Below, in pieces: positions 1-11,654 of a stretch of DNA of 64,000 bases. Each line of letters begins with the position of its first letter. Positions within the stretch are counted from its first letter, which is position 1. Under the pieces are notes generated by a model. That model saw nothing but the letters and a program-made list of their open reading frames with translations. It was not told where the DNA came from and did no database searches. The translations under genes were made by a program, and so were the position numbers. Source of the DNA: Tubulanus polymorphus (Eukaryota > Nemertea > Palaeonemertea > Tubulaniformes > Tubulanidae); assembly GCF_964204645.1 (NCBI RefSeq), contig NC_134026.1, positions 18,742,650 through 18,806,649 on the forward strand, in the 5' to 3' direction.

Positions 1-548
1 CCGCTCCTGGCAGTTCAGTCGGCTCCCTGTAATCATTCAACAAAAAACACACGAATTATCACATAACCTAGCAATCTGTTCCATGAAAAGTGACTCAGAT
101 GAGCTAGCTAGAGTCAGTTACAGTCAAGGCATTAAGTCAAACATATGCGCGGGCAAAACACCACATTCTACAGCCACGTACTTGTAACAACATAAAAACA
201 GTCGTCAGATTTCAGGCCATTTTTGGCTTAAGTAATGATTGAACCCGAGATGCATTGATAATTGGTTTCTACACTTACAGGAGAAACAAGTAATTCTACG
301 GAAAAAATATTGGTTTTTGATAGAAAAATGAAATTATTCTGATTTTGTAATTTATTTTGGAAATTAATAGAAGTCATAAATAGAATAGAAAATCTCAAAT
401 AGTAGCAAAACAAAATCTGGCATTTTCTACCTACAAAATCCACAACATTTTGAGGGAGCCTTTCAAAAGCCAGCAGAGATCAGGGCTGCTCACAAGAACT
501 GCAAGCATCAATGATCAATCAATAATAATTAGTACTGTAATATTCTAA

Positions 549-1119
549 GGGGCTGTTCAAAAATTATGTAACGCGTCAGGGGTGGGGGTCTAACACATTT
601 TGTTACAGCTTGTTACAGGGGAAGGGGGGGGGTTGTAAGGACATCTGTTACATAACAAAACACATGGGAATCACAGAAGGATGAAATTCTTCATAATACC
701 CTTTGAACTATGGATTGAATATGCTTGAAACAATAGCTAAACTATATTGAACTTAAACTTTCTGACAATAACTAATTTACAAAAACACTAAGAGTCTTGA
801 CCACTACTACTAAAAGCCATTTTGTAAAGATTGTAAAATACTAGAAATATTAATATTGCATATTGTTGGGAAAATGATCTCATACAACAACCACCTAAAA
901 ATCAATAAGTGGTGCACTATTTACTGCTAGAGTGTTACCTAGGCCTACCCAATTTCCTAATGGTTTAAATGAATAATTAGGCCTATATGGGGGGGGGGGT
1001 AATTTCATTTTCTTACATAATATCTAAGGGTGTGACGACGTGTGTGACAAGCTGTTACACAGGGGGAGGGGGTGTCTAAATTTTCCCACAATGTGTTACG
1101 TAATTTTTGAACAGCCCCC
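549..1119. mobile_element. MITE-like element with GGGGCTGTTCAAAAATTA ends
   Basis: The left end reads GGGCTGTTCAAAAATTATG and the right end, on the opposite strand, reads GGGCTGTTCAAAAATTACG. Both ends continue into TGTTACA and G-rich runs. The interior has no coding capacity. This fits a non-autonomous DNA transposon of about 570 bp. No clear target-site duplication was found, so the superfamily is not assigned. Confidence 0.8.
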
Positions 1120-1390
1120 ATGTGCCCATATCTTAATTTAGACAAACCAAATGATTCTCGCTGGGCCAGATTTGACTACCTTGGCATAGTTTTCACCAAA
1201 ATTGAGAACAATTCAATGTCAAAGACAGTAATTTGATTAGAAGTGAACTAGAAATTATTCTGGTTTTTACGGTTAAATTTATATTTTCCGGAGTAAATAT
1301 GCTCTTGAAATGGTTGCTACTCTCAAATAGTAGAGGTAGTAAAAGAAAAGTAACATCATCAAAGCTGCAGCAGGTGCATGGAAGTCATCT

Positions 1391-1500
1391 GTCAGGCCAG
1401 TAGATATCTGATACCAACTGGCCTGACACTTTGTCTCATTGCCTTTCTACCAGGAGTGAGATGATCATCTCGCTCCTGGCAGAGAGGCAATGAGACAAAG
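1391..1500. repeat. Two adjacent hairpins; the second has 36-bp arms and no loop
   Basis: GTCAGGCCAGT (1391-1401) pairs with ACTGGCCTGAC (1417-1427) across a 15-base loop. Immediately after, 1429-1464 is the inverted copy of 1465-1500 with three transition differences and a TGATCA centre. The inner arm contains CCAGGAG/CTCCTGG, which also resembles the first bases of the window (CTCCTGGCAG). No function is assigned. Confidence 0.85.
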
Positions 1501-2829
1501 CGTCATCATAGAGTTCAGGCTTTTGATCTGAAATACCACATCCCGACTTTCCAGGGTTTGAATGCCTCTCGTTGAAGTTCACACCAACACACACCCTAGG
1601 CGCAAACTCTTCATCGATCTAGCACCTTGACCAAGAATTCTTGGGTGGACAGCTTCGGTGGATGGCATTCCGACCCTCCCTGGCAAGCGAGGATGGACAT
1701 ACCAGTTGTTGAACGTTCAACTACCAGTGCTAAATTTAGGGAGGATTCATTTGACAGCTTGGCTTACCTAACAACATCTGTTTGGTCATCTGACGGCTGC
1801 ACACGATGAGGGGACAGCAAAACAGAATCGTGTTGGGGTAATTCCTGATCGATACTTTGTAACAACAAGTCGTTGTCCGGAAATCCGGGCAAGTCTTGTT
1901 CAAAAACTTGTCGATTCTAGAAATAAGAATTCTCCATTACAATCTGAATAAATTTCGTCCAAATCGTTTGTTATAAATCTCGTTATCGAACCTCGTTAAT
2001 ACGAATCCCATAGGCTGCAGTGAAATTGTTTCAATGGGTTTTGTATAATCGAACGTGGGTTGATATGAAGGTTTGAGTCTGGACTTCTGGAAATCATCGT
2101 GGTAATAATGGGTTTCGTATTACTAGATGTGGTTGGACTATTCTTGTAAATCTGATTAACTCCCATTTATCATATTAGGATCAGTTGTCAGCAAAATCTG
2201 ACCATGGGTCACTTTCCTGACCGCCCGCTCATCTTGGACCCTCTGATAATAATTTCTGCTACCATGCTATATCTAAAATCAGTTCCCCGACATAATGATC
2301 ACTCCACATTCCAATCAGCTTCATTAGTGGTTACTACAGTGTATTGACTTATCTCAACAATTCCATTCATGTCAATAATTCTACGTTTTTTTTTGTAATG
2401 ATGCAACAACCTGCAATGATGCCTCTAACGACGAGCAATGGGGTAGGTTGGACAAACACTCAGGTCTGAGGAAAATTTTCTAGTTTTTCCCCTCATTTTT
2501 GACTGTCATCCCTAAGTCATAAGAAATAGCATTTATATGCTTCGAATGATAAGAATTGTATTAGAACCAATCGTTCTTTATTTAGACATGACGCTTAAAC
2601 ATGCAGAGATATTCCCGTCATTAAACTAAACACACTAAATCAGGGATAAATCTGAGATAAATCTGCAGTCATCACATAATCAAAAGTCAATGGTTCTAAG
2701 ATTGAGTTCCCTTTCTTTTCATTGAATAGCTAGAAAATTTGACTTTCTCATAGTTAAGGAGTTTTTTTTCAAGTCGGAGGAAATCTTCCGGTCTCAAAGC
2801 ATCCCACTTGCTACTCATTGTTTACTCAA

Positions 2830-3000
2830 CAGTCAAACCTCGCTATAACAATCTCGGATATAACGAGTTATCGGTTATTACAAACCCAGAATTCCATCCC
2901 AAAATAGGACAATTTTAATGCTTCTGGATATAACGAACTATCGGTTATAACAAATCGATTTTCTTGTCCCTTGAAGTTAATAGTAACGAGGCTCCGATGT
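2830..3000. mobile_element. Degenerate mariner-like end sequence
   Basis: The sequence begins ACAGTCAAACCTCGCTATAA and contains two copies of GGATATAACGA(G/A)(T/C)TATCGGTTAT separated by about 70 bases. The CAGTCAAACCTCG start with a repeated AT-rich interior resembles short Tc1/mariner derivatives such as the better preserved one at 37563-38130. No transposase frame is present. Confidence 0.5.
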
Positions 3001-3110
3001 ATCAATAAAATCTATGAGAAGCTGAATGATTATAAGAATATCATCATTACACTGAAATACAACACTATAAAACAAGGAAGTCCATTTATCTAAACACTAT
3101 CTGCACTCAC

Positions 3111-6100
3111 CTGATCATCAATTACTGCACTTATTTCGGGTTCTATCAATGTTATTTTTTCTGCTTGAACAGAATGTGGTGAATCTTGAGCTGAATAACA
3201 CGAATTAAACGTCATCAGTTTCAGAGTAGATATACTAATCAGATCTTTTAGTTCAAAGTATCATCGAAGTAAGGATTAAATGTAGTTTTTACCTTGCCTC
3301 AATATATCTGCTGCTGTTGGTGTACAGGGGATAGTCTCGGGATGCACGACGACACATGGAGACAGTATTGGCTGCCAGAAATCCTAGATATTATTGAAGA
3401 AAAATATTTCTATATATATCGAAATGACCAGGCCGATATTTTGACAAATCTGTCAAAACTCACTCATAATTCTCTTCTGAAAAGAATTACGTGTTTTGAC
3501 AGATTCATAATGACAATTAGATAGCCAAAAGGGACCACTTCAACAAACCATACGTACTACTACAATATCATCCAAATTTGGCAACGGCTGCAAATGGACT
3601 TCCTCATCAAACATGAAAGGATCGTCAAACTGAACTGATACATTGTGAGAGAGAGGATCATTCAGAATGTTACCTTTTTCTTCTCTGTAATCAAAAAATC
3701 ATTTGTATACATTGTACATTTATCATACGTAAATCATTTATCGATATAGATCATAAGTTCATATTCGATGTAAGCAGATGTATGATAATGTAGTAGTTTT
3801 ATCAATTGGAAAACTCCGTTTGATGAATCTTATTATCAAGCCTTCATAGATGAAAGAGCTTTTACACTTACTTTCGTTCAGGTAGATTTATATTCGAGAG
3901 TCGTGTTAGAAAATTAACTCTTTTCGACAAATTCAGGGTATCTTCTAAAAAACAAAAACATCTTTTTATCAAAGATAGTTTAACAAACCGCAGTGGGTTC
4001 ATTTTTAGATACTTACACTTTGCAGGCCCAAGTTATTTGCAGTACAGGGAAATATGGGGTAGATTTTCAGTGACCTTAGATAAAATACAGGGGCCAGTTT
4101 TATAGGCAGAGGCACGCACCCTTTTTTCGGAAATGTGACCTTTGAATTTTCTACCCAAGACTTAAAAATGGTGGAATTGTGAACACATTTCATTATCAAT
4201 TTCAGCTAGGAAAGTGCTCAGAATGCATCTAATTTTTCAAAATTTTCTGGAGGAGCATACCCAGACCCCGCCCCATATTTAAGTAGTGACCCAAGTAAGA
4301 AGTGTGCAACCCGTTTTCTGAAAAGCTAGATCCGCCCCTGATAGACTGGTATTAACTTAAACGTGCGTGCTAACTTAATTCATTTTCAGTCGAGTTAATC
4401 TCGGGGTTAAAGCTAATACCTGTCTATAGAACTGGCCCCAGGACCCAGTTCCACAGTTGTCTGTTATATGCACCCAGATTGAAAATTTTCAAGGACTTAA
4501 CAAGGCAACTTGATACTACGAATCTACGTCCCCCACAATAAGCCAGTTAGGGAATGACGCCTAAGACACTGATCTTTAATATCGAAAAATGATGAGTGTA
4601 TCCAAGGGATAACCATACTATGAAATATCATTGTCCTGCTATCAATGGTTATAAAAGAATTGAGTTTACGGGGTTTTAGGTAAAAGACCTCTACTAACCT
4701 GGACATTTGGCCCTAGAACTCCAAAATCTCTAAGGCACATCCTCTCCCCAGGGGTAATCATACTATGAAATAGCATTGTCCTGTTTTCTATGGTTCTTCT
4801 TGAATCGTGTTTACAAGGTTTCAAATAAATGACCTGAAGTGACCTAGACCTTTGATCCTCAGACCCCGAAATCAATAGGGCACATCCTCTCTCTAGGGGT
4901 TATCATACTACATAATATCAAGGTCCTGCTATCGATGGTAATTCTTGAATCACATTCACAAGGTTTCACATGAATGACATGTAGTGACCTTGACCTTTGA
5001 TCCTTGGACCCCAAAATCAATAGGGGACATCCTCTACCTAGGGGTAATCATACTACGTAATATCATAGCCCTGCGATCAACGGTTCTTCTCGAATCACGT
5101 TCACAAGCTGATGCGGATGGACGGACGCAGATACCAAGTCCCCCGCCCGCAGCCTATGCCGTACGGGGAACAAAAATCAAATTTAACCAAGATTTTTAAC
5201 TCTAACCACAAATCAGTAAAAGTACTCAGCCGATGATCCACTGTGCAAATCGAGACTGCCACTCATTGGGGGAAAATGCTGGAACCATTCATTCACCATG
5301 TTTTGAAATGATAACCAGTGGATAACTGACATTGTGAAAATTAAGATTGCAATGTCACCATGGAATCTATTCAATGATTTATAACTTAAACCAATTATTG
5401 AACACCTGGCCTCGGCCTGCATTAAGACTGTCCGAGTTATAAATGTAATTATTTTCGTGATTTCAATCACAGGGCTAAATCCTCATTTTTTATAATTACT
5501 TTATCTCACAGTTGATCCTAAAAATGGCCAACATTTCCCACTACAAGAACTCAATAGTCAATAAACTGGCGATTTCGAAAGAAAGAAAATAAATAAATCA
5601 AGAACCGCTAATTGTTATTAACTTTGTAAGAATTTTTGGTTCAAGTATGAAATGGATAAACATGTATCAAACCTCAGACCTTACCAAGTTTATTGGAATC
5701 CATCTAGAACTATGACCTGTATGTCGTGCTAACAAGACATCCAAGAAGTTCAGGCCAGGGATGAAAACAGGCCATTATCAAAAAGGCGGAAAATTTTAAA
5801 TATCCTAATAATAACTTAGAAATAACGAATGAAAATAATCACCACTGGTTCACCCTGGCAGCCATACTAGACGGCCGATAACCTCAATAGGGGCTGTCCC
5901 AATCCCTTACCTCACCCACACCTTCTAGACTCTCTACTCACGGAAAAAATATTCTTGTTGTTTCACGTAGATTTTGAGGATTCCGTAGATAAGTTGAGAT
6001 GACAGATAAAGTGATAACCGTGGAAACTTCACACCTATCTCTTCGCATCTCCCCCGCTGAACTACAATATGTCGGATTAAATCGTCGCTGAAATGAGAAA

Positions 6101-8540
6101 AAAAAATAACTGGTACCTTTGGTTTAATTTTTCTTAAATGATTGCACACATTTTGACAATCGTACAAAATATGAATAAATAGGGGCTATTCATCACCAAG
6201 CAAGATCAAGTGAAGCATATTCATCAAAATTCGTATTATGATCTTATTCAATAGTTAACTTACCCATGTATATACCAGTAAAAAATTTTATTTTTTCAAT
6301 AAACACTGAACTTGAATAAATGTTTGGGCTGTGCACAAATTTTCTGCACGTGCACTGACTATTTGCTATGCATGTGACATCATACGGGCTATACAGTGTG
6401 AATACAATGTGCACTGTACACACATTATCAGTGTAAATTTTATTGGTTTTTTCCTACTCGATGCCAACTGAATTCATGATTAAGTATTGGTATTATCATA
6501 CCTTTAATCATTTAAATATAATCAAATCATATAATTTTTTACCTTTAATCGGCACAACAGCGCGGCCGCCGACAAAGTAAACACGACTAATATGAGATTT
6601 TAACAGTACTATCATAGTTTCCATCGCCTCTTGGAGGCTTATATACCGCATGCTGATGAATGTACTATGCACAAAAAGCAGGTCATATAGACAGGGATAA
6701 CAAAAATTTAAAATCCATGAATATCAATATGAATCTAGAAGTTCGCACTAGCTTGAATTCAGCGTGTAACCCCTAAATGTCATCATCAGCGTTATCTACA
6801 TGGGTGTCAAATGCAATGATTTTGAAACACTAATTGAAATATTTTTCTATTCAAATACACTACCACAATTAAAATAACTGTTGACATGTATCGTTGATTT
6901 AAAGCCATGAACACAGGAGTCGGAACAGGGAAAAATCAATGTGCAATGGGAAGAAAATAGTCCTCCGACTTTCGGTAAGGGATTTCAACTGATTTTCTTT
7001 TTTGGGATCGAGAAAAGTGCTAAGAGATAAAAACTTTGAAATATAAATTTCTTGGAAAAAGGGAAAATCAGGACCATCAACAAACATCGGATAAGCGATT
7101 ATCCGACTTTCACCGATCCGCCTTACGCTATATATTTCACAAAATCTGCTATACCTGTTGCAGAACGTTCCTATTACGCAAATGAGTTGCTTTCGAATAC
7201 CACTTTGTCATCAAAATAACCACTGGCACACACAAAATTAATTCAGAAGTTCGAATACATTCAAATGAATTTTTTCTCGATTAGATTGCCCTTCCTTAAC
7301 CCTTTCAGTGCTGACTTACTAATACCCTATAGTGCTGAAGATGATTTGAAAATTCTGAAAAATTCCACCCTAGTGTGTTGAATAACGGGAATAGCACTAT
7401 AGTGCGTCTACACCCTGGCGCGGTATATCGTTAGTTACTAATATTTCACTATGTTTGACAGGTGCTGCCATCTTTCAAGAGAGATAATTAGTAATTACTA
7501 ATTAAATCAATACACCGCAGTGCAGTGCACTAGCAAAATCCATCACTGATTCGTTCACCGCACTGCGGTGTAGATGCACTGAAAGGGTTAAACTATGACA
7601 AAACTAATTGTTTCTATGGTTTTAGCCATCAACAATAGTATAACCAAGGACTCATGTACTAAACATGTACATTAGAATGATCAGTTTACTTACCACGATC
7701 GATTAATATCAACTTTAAGATAATCCCTCCTACTCAGACTTCTGCCATGAGTCGCAGCAAGCCTGCAAAATGAAACGTTTCCTAATTTTCAGTTTAACAA
7801 TGAATGAATGTATTAAATCATAGCGTAATGACAATGTGATTAGTAAGCTTGTTCATGTTGCACTATCAATGCCAGCCATGAGCCTCCTCAAGTAAGGCAT
7901 GACAATCAAGCCCATTTCATTTAATCTGATTGGGTACACTGGATTTTATGGTCGAAATTTTCCATATCCAATTCATTTGTTAGCATTTTAAGTCATATCT
8001 GACATTTTCTGAATTTCTTTAAGACTGATGGTTAGATTTGATTAACATTTCCAGCTGACCGCTACTGTTACTAGCCAAACAGGATCCACTTCCATGTTCT
8101 CTCAGTGAAATTTGACTTTATAGTCAAAATAAGTGCATTTTCTATGTTTGGACTGGGGAGTCTAACTGGATCAAAGAGATTGTCGCACAATTTCCTGGCA
8201 CGGAAAACAAGTAACACACTTAAAAATTCCTTTCATATGATTCATTGACTTTTAAGTGTATGGCTCGTTTTTTTAATGCCGCCAATTGCCTTAATTCTTC
8301 ACTTTGCTTTGTTTGAGTATTGTTTAGTATCACATGAATGGTTTGCGTGTAAACGCGCTCTCTAATTAATAGGCACGGCCCAAATTTGACTCGGGCCCGA
8401 TCTGTAGCAATTTGGACCAGGCCAAATCCTATCTCCACGTAATAGTGGCTATTGTATAATCTGTTTATACTGATAACTGCTTACCAAATAATGCCGAATT
8501 TTCCACTTCTCCGCTGCAGTATTTCTGTACTGTAGAACAT
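3111..8540 (-). CDS. REC8: REC8-type meiotic cohesin alpha-kleisin, N-terminal exons (3' part off the window)
   Basis: This is the alpha-kleisin subunit that closes the cohesin ring in meiosis; its N-terminus binds SMC3. Six exons in transcript order: 8540-8485, 7762-7694, 6087-5942, 3944-3872, 3684-3554, 3190-3111, giving 185 continuous codons. The start MFYSTEILQRRSGKFGIIWL matches the kleisin start (MFY...L...G....WLA) and continues into LAATHGRSL. Exon 3 carries PRLSLYLSSQLIYGILKIY, closest to the RFSLYLSAQL segment of REC8 rather than the RTSGHLLLGV of RAD21. Exon 5 ends LQPLPNLDDI, as in the RAD21/REC8 family. All splice sites are GT/AG. The exon 5 donor (GTATGG, chosen over GTACGT 4 bp earlier) is the only one that keeps the frame and is the weakest call. 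The C-terminal winged-helix exons that bind SMC1 must lie left of position 1. The introns are full of repeats. Confidence 0.85.
4580..5120. repeat. Tandem repeat, about 145-bp unit, roughly 3.5 copies
   Basis: The phrase GGGGTAATCATACTA or a near copy recurs at about 4607, 4753, 4898 and 5042, a spacing of 144-145 bases. Each unit also contains TTGATCC..GGACCCC..AATCAATAGGG..ACATCCTCT and TTCTTGAATC. The last unit runs into GATGCGGATGGACGGACGCAG. It lies in REC8 intron 3. Short reading frames here are repeat-encoded and probably not genes. Confidence 0.9.
6875..7130 (+). repeat. Dispersed repeat, first copy (pair with 11655-11940)
   Basis: This segment starts TGTTGACATGTATCGTTGATTT and includes GGAAGAAAATAG, AACTGATTTTCT..TTTGGGATC, GTGCTAAGAGATA and CCGA(T)..ACTTTC(A/G)(C/T)CGATC(C/T)G. 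The same order of blocks recurs about 4.8 kb to the right in the same orientation. The two copies flank the receptor gene at 10495. No coding sense was found. Confidence 0.8.
7296..7591. mobile_element. Complete TTAA-target MITE with CCCTTTCAGTGC ends
   Basis: TTAA (7296-7299) is followed by CCCTTTCAGTGC. At the other end GCACTGAAAGGG is followed by TTAA (7588-7591). Precise TTAA duplication is typical of piggyBac and Kolobok superfamilies; which one cannot be decided from the ends alone. The interior is non-coding and contains an AT-rich palindrome near 7490-7505. It sits in REC8 intron 2. Related copies occur at 57703-59695 and 63808-64000. Confidence 0.85.
8230..8430 (-). repeat. Dispersed GGCCAAATT repeat family, reverse copy
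   Basis: Read on the minus strand this contains GGCC..AAATTG, CGGGCCCGAGTCAAATTTGG, ATTAGAGAGCGCG, ACAC/GCAAACCATTCA and ATACTCAAACAAAGC(G/A)AAGTG. The same order of blocks is found at 15775-16086 and 42745-42950. It lies in REC8 intron 1 or 2 near exon 1 and is probably a non-autonomous DNA element. Confidence 0.7.
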
Positions 8541-10494
8541 CGTTACAAGCACGGCCAGAAATGCTGAAAAACAAACAAGAAAGACTGCTGTATGTGTTTC
8601 AAAGAGAAGCTTATATCGAAACATAGTTCCCGACCCAGCTTCTGAAGTTTACACAGTGGCATAGCAACCACCGAAGTCTCGAAGTATTGTTTTAAGAATA
8701 CATTACTAAATTATCTTTTAGTGATGTTTTTCATAGGATCAACAATGTTAGATCATTTTTCCATGATGAAATTTTGATCAGTAGGTCTAATAGTGTTTAT
8801 TACAACTTATTTACATGGACGACAGACCGGGTGCCATAATGCCTGGAGCAGATGGGTGACTAAAGCAATTTTTGAGCGACTGTCAGAACTGCTTGTACTG
8901 GAGACAGACATTGCCTGTTACCTATCTCCTGCAATACAACTACCATAATTCACAAATTGATGATAATCTGATGATTACCGGACAACATTCATACGGTTAA
9001 TAACATTATACAGATTAATCTGGCTATAAATTTGATACTTAAAATGAGTGGGAAATACAAGATCTTTTCAGATGCTACTGATTCGAAAAAATATGGGGAA
9101 AAAAAGGGAAAATAGGAGTGCCTGAGATTTTGAGGAAGTTTATTCTACACGTTATGCATTTCTAGGTAAAGACATGTTTCATCTTATCAAGAATCATCAG
9201 TATGGCTACCCATGAAACATCAGGACTGATATGCCTCACAGTCATCCATAAACATGTCGTTACTGGTGGTGCAAGTAGAGGTTAGGCCCTCCACGAATTA
9301 ATGTTGTTACGTTCCCGACATGCCAGGTTTCGTCCTTTTCGAACAACCTGTGATTGAAAATTCTAGCTAAGTATTTGAACATAACAATCATTAATTGGTA
9401 TCATTTCCTATTACAATCACAGATAAATCAAATTAGAGCCAACAACAATGAATAATAATATTGTGTAATCGAAAACAATAAAATATAGCTGCAAAAGTGA
9501 GAACGGGTTTTCTGCATCAATGATTCTATTCCTTGGAACCAAATATTCAATCTTTATTGAACTGAATTGCCAATATCATAGTCCAAAGCCTCTTCCTATA
9601 ATCGTTGAATGATGAAAAGAACACACCATGATTCAATTTATGATTTTCAATGCTTAGGTTGTACTTGTTTCGGGCAATAAAATGTTACATTATTATATCA
9701 AATGACTTTGTTAAACCTAAGTTAAACTCAAGAGGGAAATTGTCCATAGGAAAAAAAATTAATCTCAAGTTAGCGTTGAACCTGTGATCTTTAGCCTTTT
9801 CGACATATTGCCTTAACCAGCCGCCATCGAGTCAAGCCAGCGAAAGCGATGATGGGCTATATATTGCATGTACGAGTATTGGATTGAAAGCAGGATAGGT
9901 TCATACATTTAAGCCGGTTTGGGGTACGTCATACATTTCAAAAAATTCTAATCCATGCTTTCAGATTGCTACAATTTTCACAACGTTGATTAGTGAGTAT
10001 TACTGATAAGAAAAAAAGGTGGAAAATAATGAACATTCTGCAAAGCAGCGATAATAGTTTTTCTGCCAAACGACATCCGTGATATACAAACTAAGGGGAA
10101 TTATGAGAATGAACAAAAATTGTTTATGGTCAGAGATTTTGAACCAGATATGATTGACACTTCGAAATATGGTCGGTATTTTGAACCATTCAAAAGCCAT
10201 CAAGTGTCGATAAAAAATAGCACTCCCTAGAATTTTTAACTATCAATCCTGCCACAATAATTCTATGAAACCATAATCCAACTAGACTAGGTTCTAGAAA
10301 ACTATTGCCTTTCGATTCCTCCTCCTACATTTCCTAAGCAAAATATACTTGCCTCTCGAGCTATCAAACAACCAAGCCTATTTAGAGAGATCATTCTTAT
10401 TGAAACGTATAATACCACTTTCAAGGCACCTAATGTTCAGTAGTTAGATGTGTACAATGCACGTACCGCTTTAATCTAACATTTCAAACAAGAT
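8541..10494. other. Intergenic region between REC8 (minus) and receptor 1 (plus)
   Basis: The two genes are divergent, so this 1.95-kb stretch should hold both promoters. No TATA box or CpG island stands out next to either start codon. A GCTGCAAA(A/G)..AACGGGTTTTCTG phrase at about 9488 recurs at about 48082, which suggests a dispersed repeat. No exon or RNA gene was recognised. Confidence 0.5.
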
Positions 10495-11460
10495 ATGCCA
10501 ATGCAGCCGAATATAACCAGAATACGACCCTATTGGGTGAATTTCATCGAGTATTTTTCCCGCAAGCCGTCAAGCGAATTGAATCGGTTTCTGTTTCTAT
10601 ACTTCTATCCGATCGTTTTCATTTGCGGACTGACGGGCAACTCGCTATCGGCGGTCTTGATGTTCGACCGTCGATTTCGCCGTCATTCGTACAGCGCGTA
10701 TATCGCCGTTTTGGCCGCAAGCGACTCCGTCAGTCTGATCGGCACGTTCATGGCTTCAACGAACCTGATCGTGTACTCTCTAACTGGCGACGTCATCATA
10801 CGATTTACGGACGTCCACACGTGCCGTTTACCCGAACACGTATTCTACGCGTCCAGTCTGATAAGTTCTTGGATTATCGTTTCGATAACGCTAGAAAGAT
10901 GCTTCGCCGTCGTCAGTCCCTTTACCGCCCGAATATTCTGCACGCGAAAAGTAGCGCGGATCGTTACCGTCGCGGTCGTATCGTTTTCGTTCGCGTTCAC
11001 GTCTTACGCCGCCGCGATAACCTCGTACGACGGCGAATTCGGTTGCTTCATATCGTCGTTACGCGGAATGAAGGCGCACTACGCGATCGCCCCGTCCAGT
11101 TTCATCTATTCGCCGATCTGTATTATCACTCTATTGAACGTCGTTATAATCAGGTCGTTATCGACGTCGTCGCTGTCATTAATACGAAGTAACAAAACGA
11201 AACTTCACTCGAACAACACCCAGAAAATAACCGTCACCGTTCTCGCCGTGTCGATTACGTTTTTAATCTTGCTCACTCCGATGGCCAGTATTTGTATTCT
11301 CGTGGCGGTAATACCGAATTTACCGGTGGCGAACTGGTTGGACACGGCTCAATTCGTCTTCAGCATAAATTACGCCGTTAATTTTTACATATATTGTTTG
11401 ACGGGAACCGAATTCCGGAAAACGCTGAAACAGTGTTTTCAATGTAGAAAAATAGAGTAA
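10495..11460 (+). CDS. Orphan rhodopsin-type (class A) GPCR, intronless
   Basis: A 321-residue seven-helix receptor in a single exon. TM1 contains GNS (Asn49) at about residues 36-57; TM2 has LAASD (Asp77); the likely TM3-ECL2 disulphide is Cys110-Cys184. TM3 ends with ERC (134-136), a variant of DRY. TM6 (about 246-272) has LLTP but no CWxP. TM7 has NFYIY (296-300) instead of NPxxY. One N-glycosylation sequon (Asn6) is in the extracellular N-terminus. These ERC and NFxIY variants are frequent in lophotrochozoan orphan receptors; the ligand is unknown (peptide or chemosensory are both possible). AATAAA lies 60 bases after the stop (11520-11525). The gene is strikingly CpG-rich and third-position GC-rich relative to its flanks, and this creates a long overlapping reading frame (10533-11192) with no receptor features. 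Confidence 0.92.
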   Translation: MPMQPNITRIRPYWVNFIEYFSRKPSSELNRFLFLYFYPIVFICGLTGNSLSAVLMFDRRFRRHSYSAYIAVLAASDSVSLIGTFMASTNLIVYSLTGDVIIRFTDVHTCRLPEHVFYASSLISSWIIVSITLERCFAVVSPFTARIFCTRKVARIVTVAVVSFSFAFTSYAAAITSYDGEFGCFISSLRGMKAHYAIAPSSFIYSPICIITLLNVVIIRSLSTSSLSLIRSNKTKLHSNNTQKITVTVLAVSITFLILLTPMASICILVAVIPNLPVANWLDTAQFVFSINYAVNFYIYCLTGTEFRKTLKQCFQCRKIE

Positions 11461-11519
11461 AGCGGATCTTTTGGGGAAAAATCCTCTGTCTGATTTAGAA
11501 AAAAAAGTCCGCGACATGG

Positions 11520-11525
11520 AATAAA
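11520..11525 (+). promoter_or_regulatory. Polyadenylation signal AATAAA of receptor 1
   Basis: AATAAA lies 60 bases after the stop codon of the receptor at 10495-11460. If it is used, the 3' UTR is very short. Confidence 0.6.
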
Positions 11526-11654
11526 TCGGATTTCCAGCCTTTTCCCGAAAACTGTGACTTGAAAAATAATTTCTGTAGACGGAAAAATTGAATCAACATC
11601 TACAAGAAATGATTTAAAAACATTAAAATATTTCGGGTTTATTTCTCTATTTTT

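Larger units (their letters stand above)
1..3110. other. Left-edge non-coding stretch (probably REC8 introns) with transposon relics
   Basis: No convincing exon was found here. The stretch should be intronic to the minus-strand REC8 gene, whose later exons are missing from the window. On the minus strand a possible splice acceptor reads GATTACAG just before position 26, so bases 1-26 could be the start of the next exon, but the frame cannot be tested. The rest holds a terminal-inverted-repeat element (549-1119), a nested hairpin (1391-1500), degenerate mariner-like sequence (about 1930-2120 and 2830-3000) and low-complexity G runs. Confidence 0.5.

Noticed and set aside
4005-4199. Minus-strand frame near REC8 exon 4, possible extra exon
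   Set aside because: REC8 exons 3 and 4 join directly in phase and align without a gap; this frame has no kleisin similarity.
4984-5199. Frames inside the 145-bp tandem repeat
   Set aside because: They follow the repeat units and are not conserved from unit to unit.
5678-5717. Minus-strand segment with CAG and GTAAGG borders between REC8 exons 3 and 4
   Set aside because: Inserting it breaks the family alignment, while exon 3 to exon 4 works directly.
3111-8540. Calling the kleisin RAD21 instead of REC8
   Set aside because: PRLSLYLSSQL and the LAATHGRSL region fit REC8 better; RAD21 would be expected to have SGHLLLGVVRIY. A minority chance remains.
10533-11192. 219-codon frame overlapping receptor 1
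   Set aside because: It is a shifted reading of the CpG-rich receptor gene, arginine-rich and without domain features; the receptor frame explains the sequence.
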